Source of the DNA: an uncultured Oribacterium sp.
GTDB taxonomy: Bacteria > Bacillota > Clostridia > Lachnospirales > Lachnospiraceae
DNA: 19,108 nucleotides
Assembly (NCBI GenBank): GCA_902485915.1
Contig: CABTMH010000105.1
Span: forward strand, 1 to 19,108
Direction: 5' to 3'
The notes beneath the pieces are model-generated. The model was not told the DNA's origin, ran no database searches, and saw nothing but the letters and a program-made list of their open reading frames with translations. Shown here in pieces: positions 13,428 through 19,108 of the stretch (positions within the stretch are counted from its first letter, which is position 1; every line of letters begins with the position of its first letter). The translations under genes and the position numbers were made by a program.

Positions 13428-14399
13428 TTTGATTTCCACGACTTCGTCGTATTCCTTCTGTGATACAGTGACACTGGAATTCAGCGCCCGGAGGTCCTTC
13501 TTCACGAGGGCGAGCGCGTCCGCCGGGGTCTCGGCGCGGCCCTCGCGGATCACGCGGATCATGCGCTCGAGCACGACCGGGTGGGCATAGCGAGCCGGCA
13601 CGTCGAGGGCTTCACCGACGAGCGCGCTCTCCATCTGTGCGACGGCAGAAGCATTGGCAGCGCGAACCTTCCGCACGTTGTTCTGCGCGTTCGGCAGCAC
13701 GCGGGATGCGGCGAGCAGGAAGATGATCGCGAAGCCGAAGAACACGACATAGATCGCGCTCGTGCCGCCCTGCAGGAGTCGGACAATGCCGAGGGCCGTC
13801 GCGCAGATGGCCATGATGAGCACGACGAGGGCCACCCATTTCGCGCTCGGATTCACGCGCTGGACGATGCGGAGCTGCTTCGCCGTCGCGGCGAGCTGCC
13901 GGTACAGTGCCGGCTGCTTCTCAAGCGTCGCCTTCTCCTCCTCGAGCTTTTCGATCGTCGCTTCAGCGGCCGGCGTGAGGTGCTCGGCATAGCGCCGCTT
14001 CTCTTCCTCTTCCGCGGCACGCAGCTTCTGCTCAGCCTCGCGGCTGTGGGTCGGGAGCTCCGGGCAGCGCTTCGTGATCTCCTCGAGCATCGCATCTGCA
14101 TACGGCTCGGCCTGCACGGCGCAGCGGATCTGGTGCCCGCTCTTCAGCTCCACGACGATGTACGCCATACTGCCGAAGATCCCCTTGCCGGTGAAGCCGC
14201 CCTTCGACATCGCGACCTGCTTGAAGATGCGGTTCATGTCCGTGAAGAGGACGTAGCGGCTCCGGTCCAGCATCATCGAGGACAGGAACACTGCCCGATC
14301 GCTGACGCCGAGACGCCCGATCTTCACCATGTGCTTCTTTTCGATATTCAGTTCCTCCGGAGACAGATCCGTCGCCACGGCTGATAGAAAAACACTCAT
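13398..14399 (-). CDS. Two-TM coiled-coil membrane protein, first gene of the MoxR-VWA operon
   Basis: I do not recognise a named family. The start at 14399 is chosen because AAAGGA lies 11 bases upstream and the longer frame to 14468 runs through a terminator-type hairpin. The 333-residue product has residues 1-115 as a soluble domain with two repeated sections that look PH-like (RYVLFTDMNRIFKQVAM and MAYIVVELKSGHQI), then a charged coiled coil (119-163). Two adjacent TM helices follow (188-207 and 214-231), then a C-terminal soluble region ending MFLNFDYE. Between TM2 and the last region, ANASA (248-252) is a copy of the dispersed motif. Both soluble parts are probably cytoplasmic. Its place ahead of MoxR and VWA genes suggests that it is the membrane recruiter or target of that pair. 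Confidence 0.75.
   Translation of the reverse strand: MSVFLSAVATDLSPEELNIEKKHMVKIGRLGVSDRAVFLSSMMLDRSRYVLFTDMNRIFKQVAMSKGGFTGKGIFGSMAYIVVELKSGHQIRCAVQAEPYADAMLEEITKRCPELPTHSREAEQKLRAAEEEEKRRYAEHLTPAAEATIEKLEEEKATLEKQPALYRQLAATAKQLRIVQRVNPSAKWVALVVLIMAICATALGIVRLLQGGTSAIYVVFFGFAIIFLLAASRVLPNAQNNVRKVRAANASAVAQMESALVGEALDVPARYAHPVVLERMIRVIREGRAETPADALALVKKDLRALNSSVTVSQKEYDEVVEIKPMFLNFDYE
13644..13662 (+). repeat. Dispersed GAAGCATTGGC element, copy 3
   Basis: GGCAGAAGCATTGGCAGCG keeps the 15-base core of copy 1 and diverges at the 3' edge. It lies in the minus-strand coiled-coil protein gene just after TM2 and is read as Ala-Ala-Asn-Ala-Ser-Ala, again the same frame. Confidence 0.65.
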
Positions 14400-14427
14400 A
14401 ATTCGTCGATCCTTTGCTGTAGATTTA

Positions 14428-14461
14428 CGAAAGGCGGAAGTGCCACCACCTCCGCCTTTCG
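14428..14461. terminator. Hairpin between cstA and the coiled-coil protein gene
   Basis: CGAAAGGCGGA (14428-14438) pairs perfectly with TCCGCCTTTCG (14451-14461) around a 12-base loop. It lies 117 bases past the CstA stop on the minus strand and 29 bases before the next start. The AAAGG..CCTTT stem ends resemble the terminator at 9568, but only TTTCGTAAAT follows, so termination is likely partial. I see no good promoter between 14400 and 14577, so the downstream operon may depend on readthrough or on a promoter I cannot recognise. Confidence 0.6.
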
Positions 14462-14506
14462 CTTGCATATTCGTTTTTAGTGAACTCCCCCGCGTCAGCG
14501 CATCCT

Positions 14507-14525
14507 GATGGAAGCATTGGCCGAG
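14507..14525 (+). repeat. Dispersed GAAGCATTGGC element, copy 4 (intergenic)
   Basis: GATGGAAGCATTGGCCGAG keeps the GGAAGCATTGGCCG core and lies in the untranslated region between CstA and the coiled-coil protein gene. It is the only copy outside a coding region and has the same orientation as the others. Confidence 0.6.
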
Positions 14526-14577
14526 CCTGGATGGAGGGATGCAGGCGGCTCAGTGCGGGGAAGAAGGTGATGCAGTG

Positions 14578-16059
14578 TCAGGCCTTCGCAGGCTTCTTCG
14601 TAGCCTTCAGGAAGAGAACGAGGAAGAGTACGGCGACGAGGATGCCGATCGGATAAGCGACCATGGTGTTATAGATCGTCGCGCCCTCTGCTGTCTTCTG
14701 GTTCACGAAGCCACCGAGGCACTCCGGTGCGAGGATGAAGTAGGTCGCGCTGACGGCGCTCATGAAGGTCGCCGGAACAGCGGTGATCCAGTAGTTCTTC
14801 TTCTCACGGAAGAGGTACATCGAGGCTGCCCAGAGGACGATCATCGCGAGGGTCTGGTTCGTCCAGCTGAAGTAACGCCATACGATGGTGTAGTCGAGCT
14901 GGGAAATGATGGCACCGGCACCGAGTACCGGGATGGTCAGCATGAGTCTCGTCTTCCAGTTCTTCATGTCGAGACCCGCCCAGTCGGCGATGGTCAGACG
15001 TGCGGAACGGAAGGCGGTATCACCAGAGGTGATCGGGCAGGCGATGACGCCGAGCATCGCAAGTGCGACACCGACGGAGCCCATGGTCTTGATGCAGACG
15101 TCGTAAACGGCGGCAGACTGACCACCTGCGAGGCTCTCCTGCAGTCCTGTGGAGAGTCCACCGGTCTTCTCATAGATCGCGCAGCCGGCAGCGGCCCATA
15201 CGAGGGCGATGATACCTTCGCCGACCATCGCGCCGTAGAATACGAAGTGACCCTGCTTCTCGCTCTTCAGGCAACGTGCCATCAGCGGAGACTGGGTGGA
15301 ATGGAATCCGGAAATCGCGCCGCAGGCGACGGTGATGAACATGAAGGACCAGATCGGGGTTCCCTTCGGATGCATGTTGTAGAAGTTCGTCCAGATCTCA
15401 GGGATCGTGTAGGCCGGATTCGTCATGATACCGAAGATGACACCGACGGCCATCGCGATCAGGCAGATACCGAAGATCGGATAGATACGTCCGATGATGG
15501 CATCGATCGAGATGAAGGTGGCGATGAAGTAGTACAGCAGGATGATGGCGAGCCAGAAGGAGCCGTTCGCCAGCAGTCCGGAGCCGGTGCCGTTCGGATC
15601 GATCATCTTCACGATCAGGCTGGCCGGGCCCTTCGCAAATACGGTGCCGACCATGATGAGGAGAACGACCGAAAATACACGCATGACGTTCTTCATCACG
15701 CCGCCGAGATACTTACCGGTAACCTCAGAGATGGAGCCACCGTTGTTTCGCTCGGAAAGCATACCAGAGAAGTAATCATGGACACCACCGGCGAAGATGG
15801 TACCACAGGTGATCCACAGGAAAACGACCGGGCCCCAGAGTGCACCCTGCAGAGCACCGAAGATCGGGCCGAGGCCGGCGATGTTCAGAAGCTGAACCAG
15901 AAACAGCTTCCACTGTGGCATGACGACGTAATCGACGCCATCATTGATTCTGACGGCCGGTGTTTCACGGTCATCCGGTCCGAAGGTACTGTCGACGAGT
16001 TTACCATAGGTAAAATAGCCGGCGACGAGTGCGATCAGACATAAGAAAAAGCTAATCAT
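14578..16059 (-). CDS. cstA: Carbon starvation CstA family transporter
   Basis: CstA-family proteins import pyruvate and possibly peptides through the cytoplasmic membrane. The start at 16059 has AAGGAGG six bases upstream. The 493-residue length is typical of the short Firmicute members; E. coli CstA is about 700. Family signatures include GPIFGALQGALWGPVVFLWITCGTIFAGGVHDYF in the first third, followed by the loop MLSERNNGGSISEVTGKYLG, and SFMFITVACGAISGFHSTQSPLMARCLKSE in the middle. More than ten hydrophobic helices are visible. Its promoter carries a palindrome over the -10, so repression is expected. No two-component pyruvate sensor is present nearby. Confidence 0.95.
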   Translation of the reverse strand: MISFFLCLIALVAGYFTYGKLVDSTFGPDDRETPAVRINDGVDYVVMPQWKLFLVQLLNIAGLGPIFGALQGALWGPVVFLWITCGTIFAGGVHDYFSGMLSERNNGGSISEVTGKYLGGVMKNVMRVFSVVLLIMVGTVFAKGPASLIVKMIDPNGTGSGLLANGSFWLAIILLYYFIATFISIDAIIGRIYPIFGICLIAMAVGVIFGIMTNPAYTIPEIWTNFYNMHPKGTPIWSFMFITVACGAISGFHSTQSPLMARCLKSEKQGHFVFYGAMVGEGIIALVWAAAGCAIYEKTGGLSTGLQESLAGGQSAAVYDVCIKTMGSVGVALAMLGVIACPITSGDTAFRSARLTIADWAGLDMKNWKTRLMLTIPVLGAGAIISQLDYTIVWRYFSWTNQTLAMIVLWAASMYLFREKKNYWITAVPATFMSAVSATYFILAPECLGGFVNQKTAEGATIYNTMVAYPIGILVAVLFLVLFLKATKKPAKA

Positions 16060-16143
16060 ACAAGCCTCCTTAGCGCAGCAGACATATTAAGACCATACGG
16101 AATTGCATGGACATATCCCCCTCCACTGCTTTTATTAATTTCC

Positions 16144-16172
16144 ATCTTAGTCTTCTAAGATTTAATATTCAA
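16144..16172 (-). promoter_or_regulatory. cstA promoter with palindromic operator over the -10
   Basis: On the minus strand TTGAAT (complement of 16167-16172) and TAAGAT (complement of 16144-16149) are separated by exactly 17 bases. A perfect inverted repeat ATCTTAG-N4-CTAAGAT (16144-16161) covers the -10 and most of the spacer, a position typical for a repressor. The expected leader is about 78 nt and contains no other clear structure. 16173-16318 is AT-rich, with nothing else I can assign. Confidence 0.6.
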
Positions 16173-16318
16173 TAGTTTTGTGAAATTAATTTTCAGATTT
16201 TCAAGTATTTCGAAATTTTTATGCAGCTTGTACGAAAATATTTTTCATCTTTGAGCAGAAATCATCTTGCATTTCATCGCAGGCGTGTTTCAAAATCAAG
16301 TACAGCCGCCCGACCCCC

Positions 16319-16347
16319 TTGACAAGCGGATTTCATCGATGTTAAAT
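16319..16347 (+). promoter_or_regulatory. Promoter for the MATE-MBL operon
   Basis: TTGACA (16319-16324) is a perfect -35, followed after 17 bases by TTAAAT (16342-16347), predicting a start near 16354. The MATE start codon is about 200 bases farther on. The leader between them contains two terminator-type hairpins and a third hairpin. Confidence 0.65.
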
Positions 16348-16385
16348 TAATGCTCCAAAACCATGTAATGGAGTGGATTTTTCTG

Positions 16386-16414
16386 AAGCGACGCCCGAGG
16401 CGCGCTTTATTTTT
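16386..16414 (+). terminator. First terminator hairpin in the MATE leader
   Basis: A nine-base-pair GC-rich stem with one bulged A and a CGA loop (16386-16407) is followed by TATTTTT. It is a convincing intrinsic terminator placed after a promoter and before the gene it should serve. Confidence 0.75.
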
Positions 16415-16415
16415 C

Positions 16416-16461
16416 GCCACACAGTCGGGAGGCTGCTTTCCCCGCTGCGTGGCCTTTTTTT
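16416..16461 (+). terminator. Second terminator hairpin in the MATE leader
   Basis: Outer GCCAC/GTGGC and inner CAG/CTG and CGGG/CCCG pairs form a long interrupted stem, followed by a run of seven T. The redundancy with the hairpin 30 bases upstream is unusual. Confidence 0.7.
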
Positions 16462-16484
16462 GCGCTGAAAACGACCGGCAGTTT

Positions 16485-16503
16485 ATGGGGTCAGACCCCC
16501 CAT
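16485..16503. repeat. GGGGTCAGACCCC hairpin upstream of the MATE start
   Basis: ATGGGG pairs with CCCCCCAT around TCAGA, about 54 bases before the MATE start and after both terminators. The core GGGGTCAGACCCC resembles sequences I recall at the ends of REP/RAYT-type elements in other bacteria; no transposase is present here. Confidence 0.4.
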
Positions 16504-16556
16504 TCGTTCTGGGAAACCAGGATGTGATGCTATCACACGAAATGAAAGGAGAACTT

Positions 16557-17924
16557 ATGGACCAGACATTTATGAAGGAGCGTCCGATCGTGCCGCTCGT
16601 GATTTCCATGGCGATTCCGATGACGATTTCCATGCTCGTGAACTCGCTCTACAACATCATCGACAGCTACTACGTCGCTCGCATCAGCGAGCAGGCGATG
16701 ACCGCGCTGTCCCTCGTCTACCCGGCGCAGAATCTGCTCATCGCGGTGACGGTCGGCTACGGCATCGGCATGAACGCCGTGATCGCGTACTCGCTCGGCG
16801 CTGGTCTCCAGAAGCAGGCAAACACCGCAGCGACCCTCGGTCTCCTCGGAAATATCCTCCACGGCATCCTCATCAGCGTGCTCTGCATCTTCGGGATGTC
16901 GGCCTTCGTAGGACGATTTTCGGACGATGCTGACATCATCCGCTTAGGCACCCAGTATGCACGTATCGTCTTCCTCTTCGGTGTGCCGAACGCGGCCGCC
17001 ATCTCCTATGAGAAGATGTTCCAGGCCATCGGCCGTATGAAGGTCTCGATGGTCAGCATGCTGATCGGCTGTCTCGTCAATATCGTGCTCGACCCGATCA
17101 TGATTTTCGGCTTCGGACCGATTCCGGCGATGGGCATCTCCGGTGCGGCATGGGCTACGGGAATCGGACAGGTCGTATCGCTCATCATCTATCTCGTCAT
17201 CTATCATCGCGATCTCGAGAACATCCCGGTGCGCATCGCTCCGCGGAAGATGACTCAGGTCGGCACCACCCTCGTAAAGGTCTACAGTATCGGCATCCCG
17301 GCAGCCCTCAACCTGGCACTGTCCTCCCTGATGATCACCGTACTGAACGGTATCCTCGCCGTCTACTCCGCATCGTATGTCCTCGTGCTCGGCGCATATT
17401 ATAAGCTGCAGACCTTCATCTACCTCACCGCAAACGGCATCGTACAGGGCATGCGTCCGATCTGCAGCTATAACTACGGTGCCGGCGAGTTCAAGCGACT
17501 GAAGGCGATTTTCCGTACCGGACTCGCGATGGTGAGTGGCGTCATGGTCATCGGCACACTGATCTGCATCCTGCTGCCGAACCAGCTCATCGGAATCTTC
17601 GCGTCGAGTGCTGATACCATCCAGCTGGGACGTGAAGCGCTCCTCATCATCTGCCGCGGCTTCGTGCTGTCCGGCGTCTCCGTGACCATCTCCGGCGTCC
17701 TCGAGGGGCTCGGCAAGGGCGCGGAATCCCTCGTGATTTCACTCATCCGTTACATCGTGGTTCTCCTGCCACTCGCATACTTCCTAAGTCAGGCCATCGG
17801 TGCCGTCGGTGTGTGGCAGGCCTTCTGGATCACGGAGTGCACTGCCGCAGTGCTTTCCGTTCTTCTCTTCCAGCGTATCATGAAGAAGATCCAGGCAGAA
17901 TCTCAGAACTTATCTTTGCAGTAG
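16557..17924 (+). CDS. MATE family efflux transporter
   Basis: MATE proteins export drugs or metabolites using a sodium or proton gradient. The start at 16557 has AGGAG six bases upstream; the frame stays open to 16350, but that stretch is the structured leader and does not look like protein. The 455-residue product has twelve hydrophobic helices in two halves and begins with the familiar RPIVPLVISMAIPMTISMLVNSLYNIIDSYYVARI. The two-fold repeat is visible: IIDSYYVARISEQAMTAL in the first half and ANGIVQGMRPICSYNYGAGE in the second. It most resembles the MepA-like branch. The MBL-fold gene follows after 19 bases, so they form one operon. Expression is probably gated by the leader terminators. 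Confidence 0.92.
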   Translation: MDQTFMKERPIVPLVISMAIPMTISMLVNSLYNIIDSYYVARISEQAMTALSLVYPAQNLLIAVTVGYGIGMNAVIAYSLGAGLQKQANTAATLGLLGNILHGILISVLCIFGMSAFVGRFSDDADIIRLGTQYARIVFLFGVPNAAAISYEKMFQAIGRMKVSMVSMLIGCLVNIVLDPIMIFGFGPIPAMGISGAAWATGIGQVVSLIIYLVIYHRDLENIPVRIAPRKMTQVGTTLVKVYSIGIPAALNLALSSLMITVLNGILAVYSASYVLVLGAYYKLQTFIYLTANGIVQGMRPICSYNYGAGEFKRLKAIFRTGLAMVSGVMVIGTLICILLPNQLIGIFASSADTIQLGREALLIICRGFVLSGVSVTISGVLEGLGKGAESLVISLIRYIVVLLPLAYFLSQAIGAVGVWQAFWITECTAAVLSVLLFQRIMKKIQAESQNLSLQ

Positions 17925-17943
17925 TACATGAAAGGGGTATACC

Positions 17944-18771
17944 ATGAACATCCGCTACATCGAACATTCCTGTTTTCTCATCGAAACCGAGGACTGTTAT
18001 CTCCTCTTCGATTATTACGCGGGCGACGTTTCGCTCCCGACGCTTGATTCGTCGAAGCCGCTGGTTCTCTTTTCGAGCCATGCGCACCATGATCACTTTT
18101 CAGCTGAGATCTTCGCGCTGCAGGTGCGCTATCCGAAGTGCTTCTTCGTGCTCTCGGCCGACATCCCGGTTCCGGCGGCCGTCCAGCCTTTCACGTGTTC
18201 AATGCTTCCACACGAGCACCGTCTCCTTCAGTTTACGAATGGGCGGGCGGCGGTGTCGGTGGCGCCAGCCGATACACTGAATGCCGATGCGCTGAACGCC
18301 GACGCGCTGAACGCCGACGCGCTGACCGCCGATACACTGAATGCTGGTGCGCCGAACACGGATGCCTTGGACGTCGACCTTTCGGTCGAAACTCTCCGCT
18401 CAAATGATGAGGGCGTCGCGTTCATCGTCCGGATCGGGGACCTCTGCATTTACCACGCCGGCGACCTCAACAACTGGTGGTGGAATGGGGATACGGAGGA
18501 TCAGAAGCTCGCAGAGCGCTACCACGAAGAGCTCGAGCACATACGTGGTCAGCACTTCACGGCGGCTTTCATCCCTCTCGACCCGCGCCTTCAGGGCTGG
18601 TGGAAGGGCATCGAGGATTTCATGCATTATGCGGATGCAGACCGGATCTTCCCGATGCATAACTTCGGTGAGCAGGGTCTTCCGAAGAAACTCCTCTCCC
18701 TCGATTGTGTCGCCGACTATAAGGATCGCATCTGCGACGTCGAGGAACCGCTGAGCTGCTGGAAAATCTGA
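17944..18771 (+). CDS. MBL-fold metallo-hydrolase (UlaG-like) with an in-frame minisatellite
   Basis: The 275-residue cytoplasmic protein has the metallo-beta-lactamase fold, with the metal motif HAHHDH (46-51), a further ligand region IYHAGD (169-174) and a C-terminal PMHNFGE. It begins MNIRYIEHSCFLIETEDCYLLFDYY, as in small UlaG/RNase-Z-related hydrolases of Clostridia; its substrate is unknown. The start has AAAGGGG seven bases upstream. Residues 109-143 are seven five-residue repeats (ADTLN, ADALN and variants) inserted before the VETLRSNDEGV strand, a position that should be a surface loop, so folding is probably kept. It is cotranscribed with the MATE exporter, suggesting that both handle the same compound, but that is inference. 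Confidence 0.88.
   Translation: MNIRYIEHSCFLIETEDCYLLFDYYAGDVSLPTLDSSKPLVLFSSHAHHDHFSAEIFALQVRYPKCFFVLSADIPVPAAVQPFTCSMLPHEHRLLQFTNGRAAVSVAPADTLNADALNADALNADALTADTLNAGAPNTDALDVDLSVETLRSNDEGVAFIVRIGDLCIYHAGDLNNWWWNGDTEDQKLAERYHEELEHIRGQHFTAAFIPLDPRLQGWWKGIEDFMHYADADRIFPMHNFGEQGLPKKLLSLDCVADYKDRICDVEEPLSCWKI
18268..18372 (+). repeat. 15-bp tandem repeat within the MBL gene
   Basis: Seven units of 15 bp, consensus GCCGAYRCRCTGAAY. Units 1-5 are nearly identical and units 6-7 have decayed. Being a multiple of three, changes in copy number keep the frame. Confidence 0.9.
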
Positions 18772-18791
18772 AGCTGCGACATCCACCGCAT

Positions 18792-18835
18792 AAAAAAGGA
18801 AGGCGTCCCTAAATAAAAGGGAAGCCTTCCTTTTT
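18792..18835. terminator. Terminator after the MBL gene
   Basis: AAGGAAGGC (18796-18804) and TCCCT (18806-18810) pair with AGGGA (18818-18822) and GCCTTCCTT (18824-18832), followed by T-rich sequence and preceded by an A-run, so it can work in both directions. Confidence 0.92.
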
Positions 18836-18870
18836 CAGTCCTGCTTTTTCTACACATCGACTACCTATAT

Positions 18871-18909
18871 AAAACCAGTGCGGATGCAGGATACACATCT
18901 CCGCACTGG
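18871..18909 (-). terminator. Terminator for the gene at the right edge
   Basis: CCAGTGCGGA (18875-18884) pairs perfectly with TCCGCACTGG (18900-18909). On the minus strand the stem is followed by TTTTATATAGG, so it ends the leftward transcript of the partial gene. Confidence 0.88.
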
Positions 18910-18974
18910 CTTTCGTCACTTACAGGCAAGCAGCTCTATATGCTTCGATCACATAAGCGTCTACGCTGTCGCAC

Positions 18975-19108
18975 TTATGTAAATGCCTTTTCTTCGCTCA
19001 GTGCGAGGCTTCCATCAAACCCGCTCATCATCATCGCGAAGCAGCGTGGTGTGCCGTTCGCATCCACGAAGGATATGCCGTGGTGCGGTGTATCGCCCGG
19101 GAAGGAAA
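18975..19108 (-). CDS. 3' end of an unidentified gene (partial)
   Basis: A frame is open from the right edge to a TAA (complement of 18975-18977), giving 43 C-terminal residues that begin SFPGDTPHHGISFVDANG and end SGFDGSLALSEEKAFT. Codon use resembles the other genes and a good terminator lies downstream, so it is likely real. I do not recognise the family from this fragment. A short imperfect hairpin (ACATAAG/CTTATGT) overlaps the stop region. Confidence 0.6.
   Translation of the reverse strand, partial: SFPGDTPHHGISFVDANGTPRCFAMMMSGFDGSLALSEEKAFT

Larger units (their letters stand above)
16354..16461 (+). ncRNA. Structured leader or small RNA with two tandem terminators
   Basis: If transcription starts near 16354, the RNA begins with a small stem CTCCA/TGGAG. 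The first terminator follows: AAGCG (16386-16390) and CGCC (16392-16395) pair with GGCG and CGCTT (16399-16407), then TATTTTT. The second then forms: GCCAC (16416-16420), CAG and CGGG pair with CCCG, CTG and GTGGC (16441-16453), then C and seven T. Either could end a 60- or 107-nt RNA before the MATE gene. I could not match it to a riboswitch consensus I know. A frame from 16368 runs through the leader in phase with the MATE gene, so a leader peptide is also possible. Confidence 0.5.

Noticed and set aside
14539..16044. Long open frame (501 codons) on the plus strand opposite cstA
   Set aside because: It is very rich in Asp, Glu, His and Arg, with no hydrophobic core. CstA on the other strand is unmistakable.
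16354..16461. Known riboswitch (guanidine-I/II/III, preQ1, fluoride, purine) before the MATE gene
   Set aside because: I compared the leader by eye with the conserved cores I remember and found no match. Only terminators and small stems are evident.
18268..18372. Pentapeptide-repeat (A[D/N]LXX) quadrilateral beta-helix
   Set aside because: The units read A-D-x-L-N, with Leu two residues after Asp rather than one, and only five are regular. It fits a simple minisatellite better.

Overview
The window looks like a chromosomal segment of a moderately high-GC Firmicute, most likely a Clostridia member close to Lachnospiraceae. This is inferred from strong AGGAGG-type ribosome sites, intrinsic terminators with U-tracts, and gene types common in that group: a RbsA/MglA-type sugar ABC ATPase, an AEC permease, a ~490-residue CstA, AAA-ATPase/PD-(D/E)XK proteins, and MoxR+VWA pairs. 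I cannot name the species from sequence alone.

Layout, left to right. 1-1518 (minus): duplicated ATPase of a sugar ABC transporter, with the first codons of the next operon gene at the left edge. 1825-2892 (plus): a divergent aldose 1-epimerase, so this is a sugar-uptake locus. 3010-4867 (minus): an AEC permease preceded by an sce7726-type PD-(D/E)XK protein with a long basic tail. 5166-7040 (plus): a membrane-anchored protein with an SGNH-hydrolase fold whose catalytic Ser, Asn and His are all replaced. 7087-8754 (minus): an AAA-ATPase/PD-(D/E)XK protein, divergent from a small lipoprotein-like gene (8931-9563, plus) that resembles chagasin/I42 protease inhibitors. 9680-10293 (minus): an AT-rich hicAB toxin-antitoxin cassette with its own promoter and operator, bounded by a terminator and a partial copy of that terminator.

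10462-14399 (minus): a three-gene operon of a coiled-coil two-TM protein, a MoxR AAA+ ATPase and a VWA/MIDAS protein. This is the general layout of an ATPase-plus-VWA remodelling module. 14578-16059 (minus): a CstA-family transporter with a promoter overlapped by a palindrome. 16557-18771 (plus): a MATE exporter and an MBL-fold hydrolase in one operon. Its promoter is followed by two consecutive terminator hairpins ahead of the first gene, which suggests attenuation or a small RNA. The hydrolase carries an in-frame 15-bp minisatellite. 18975-19108 (minus): the 3' end of an unidentified gene.

The most unexplained signal is a dispersed motif, core GAAGCATTGGC, present four times in the same orientation. 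Three copies lie inside minus-strand genes in the same reading frame, each encoding Ala-Asn-Ala-Ser-Ala in a poorly constrained region; the fourth is intergenic. Other points worth checking are the duplicated gene junction ahead of the MoxR gene, the duplicated terminator arm around hicAB, and a pair of related hairpin elements at gene 3' ends.
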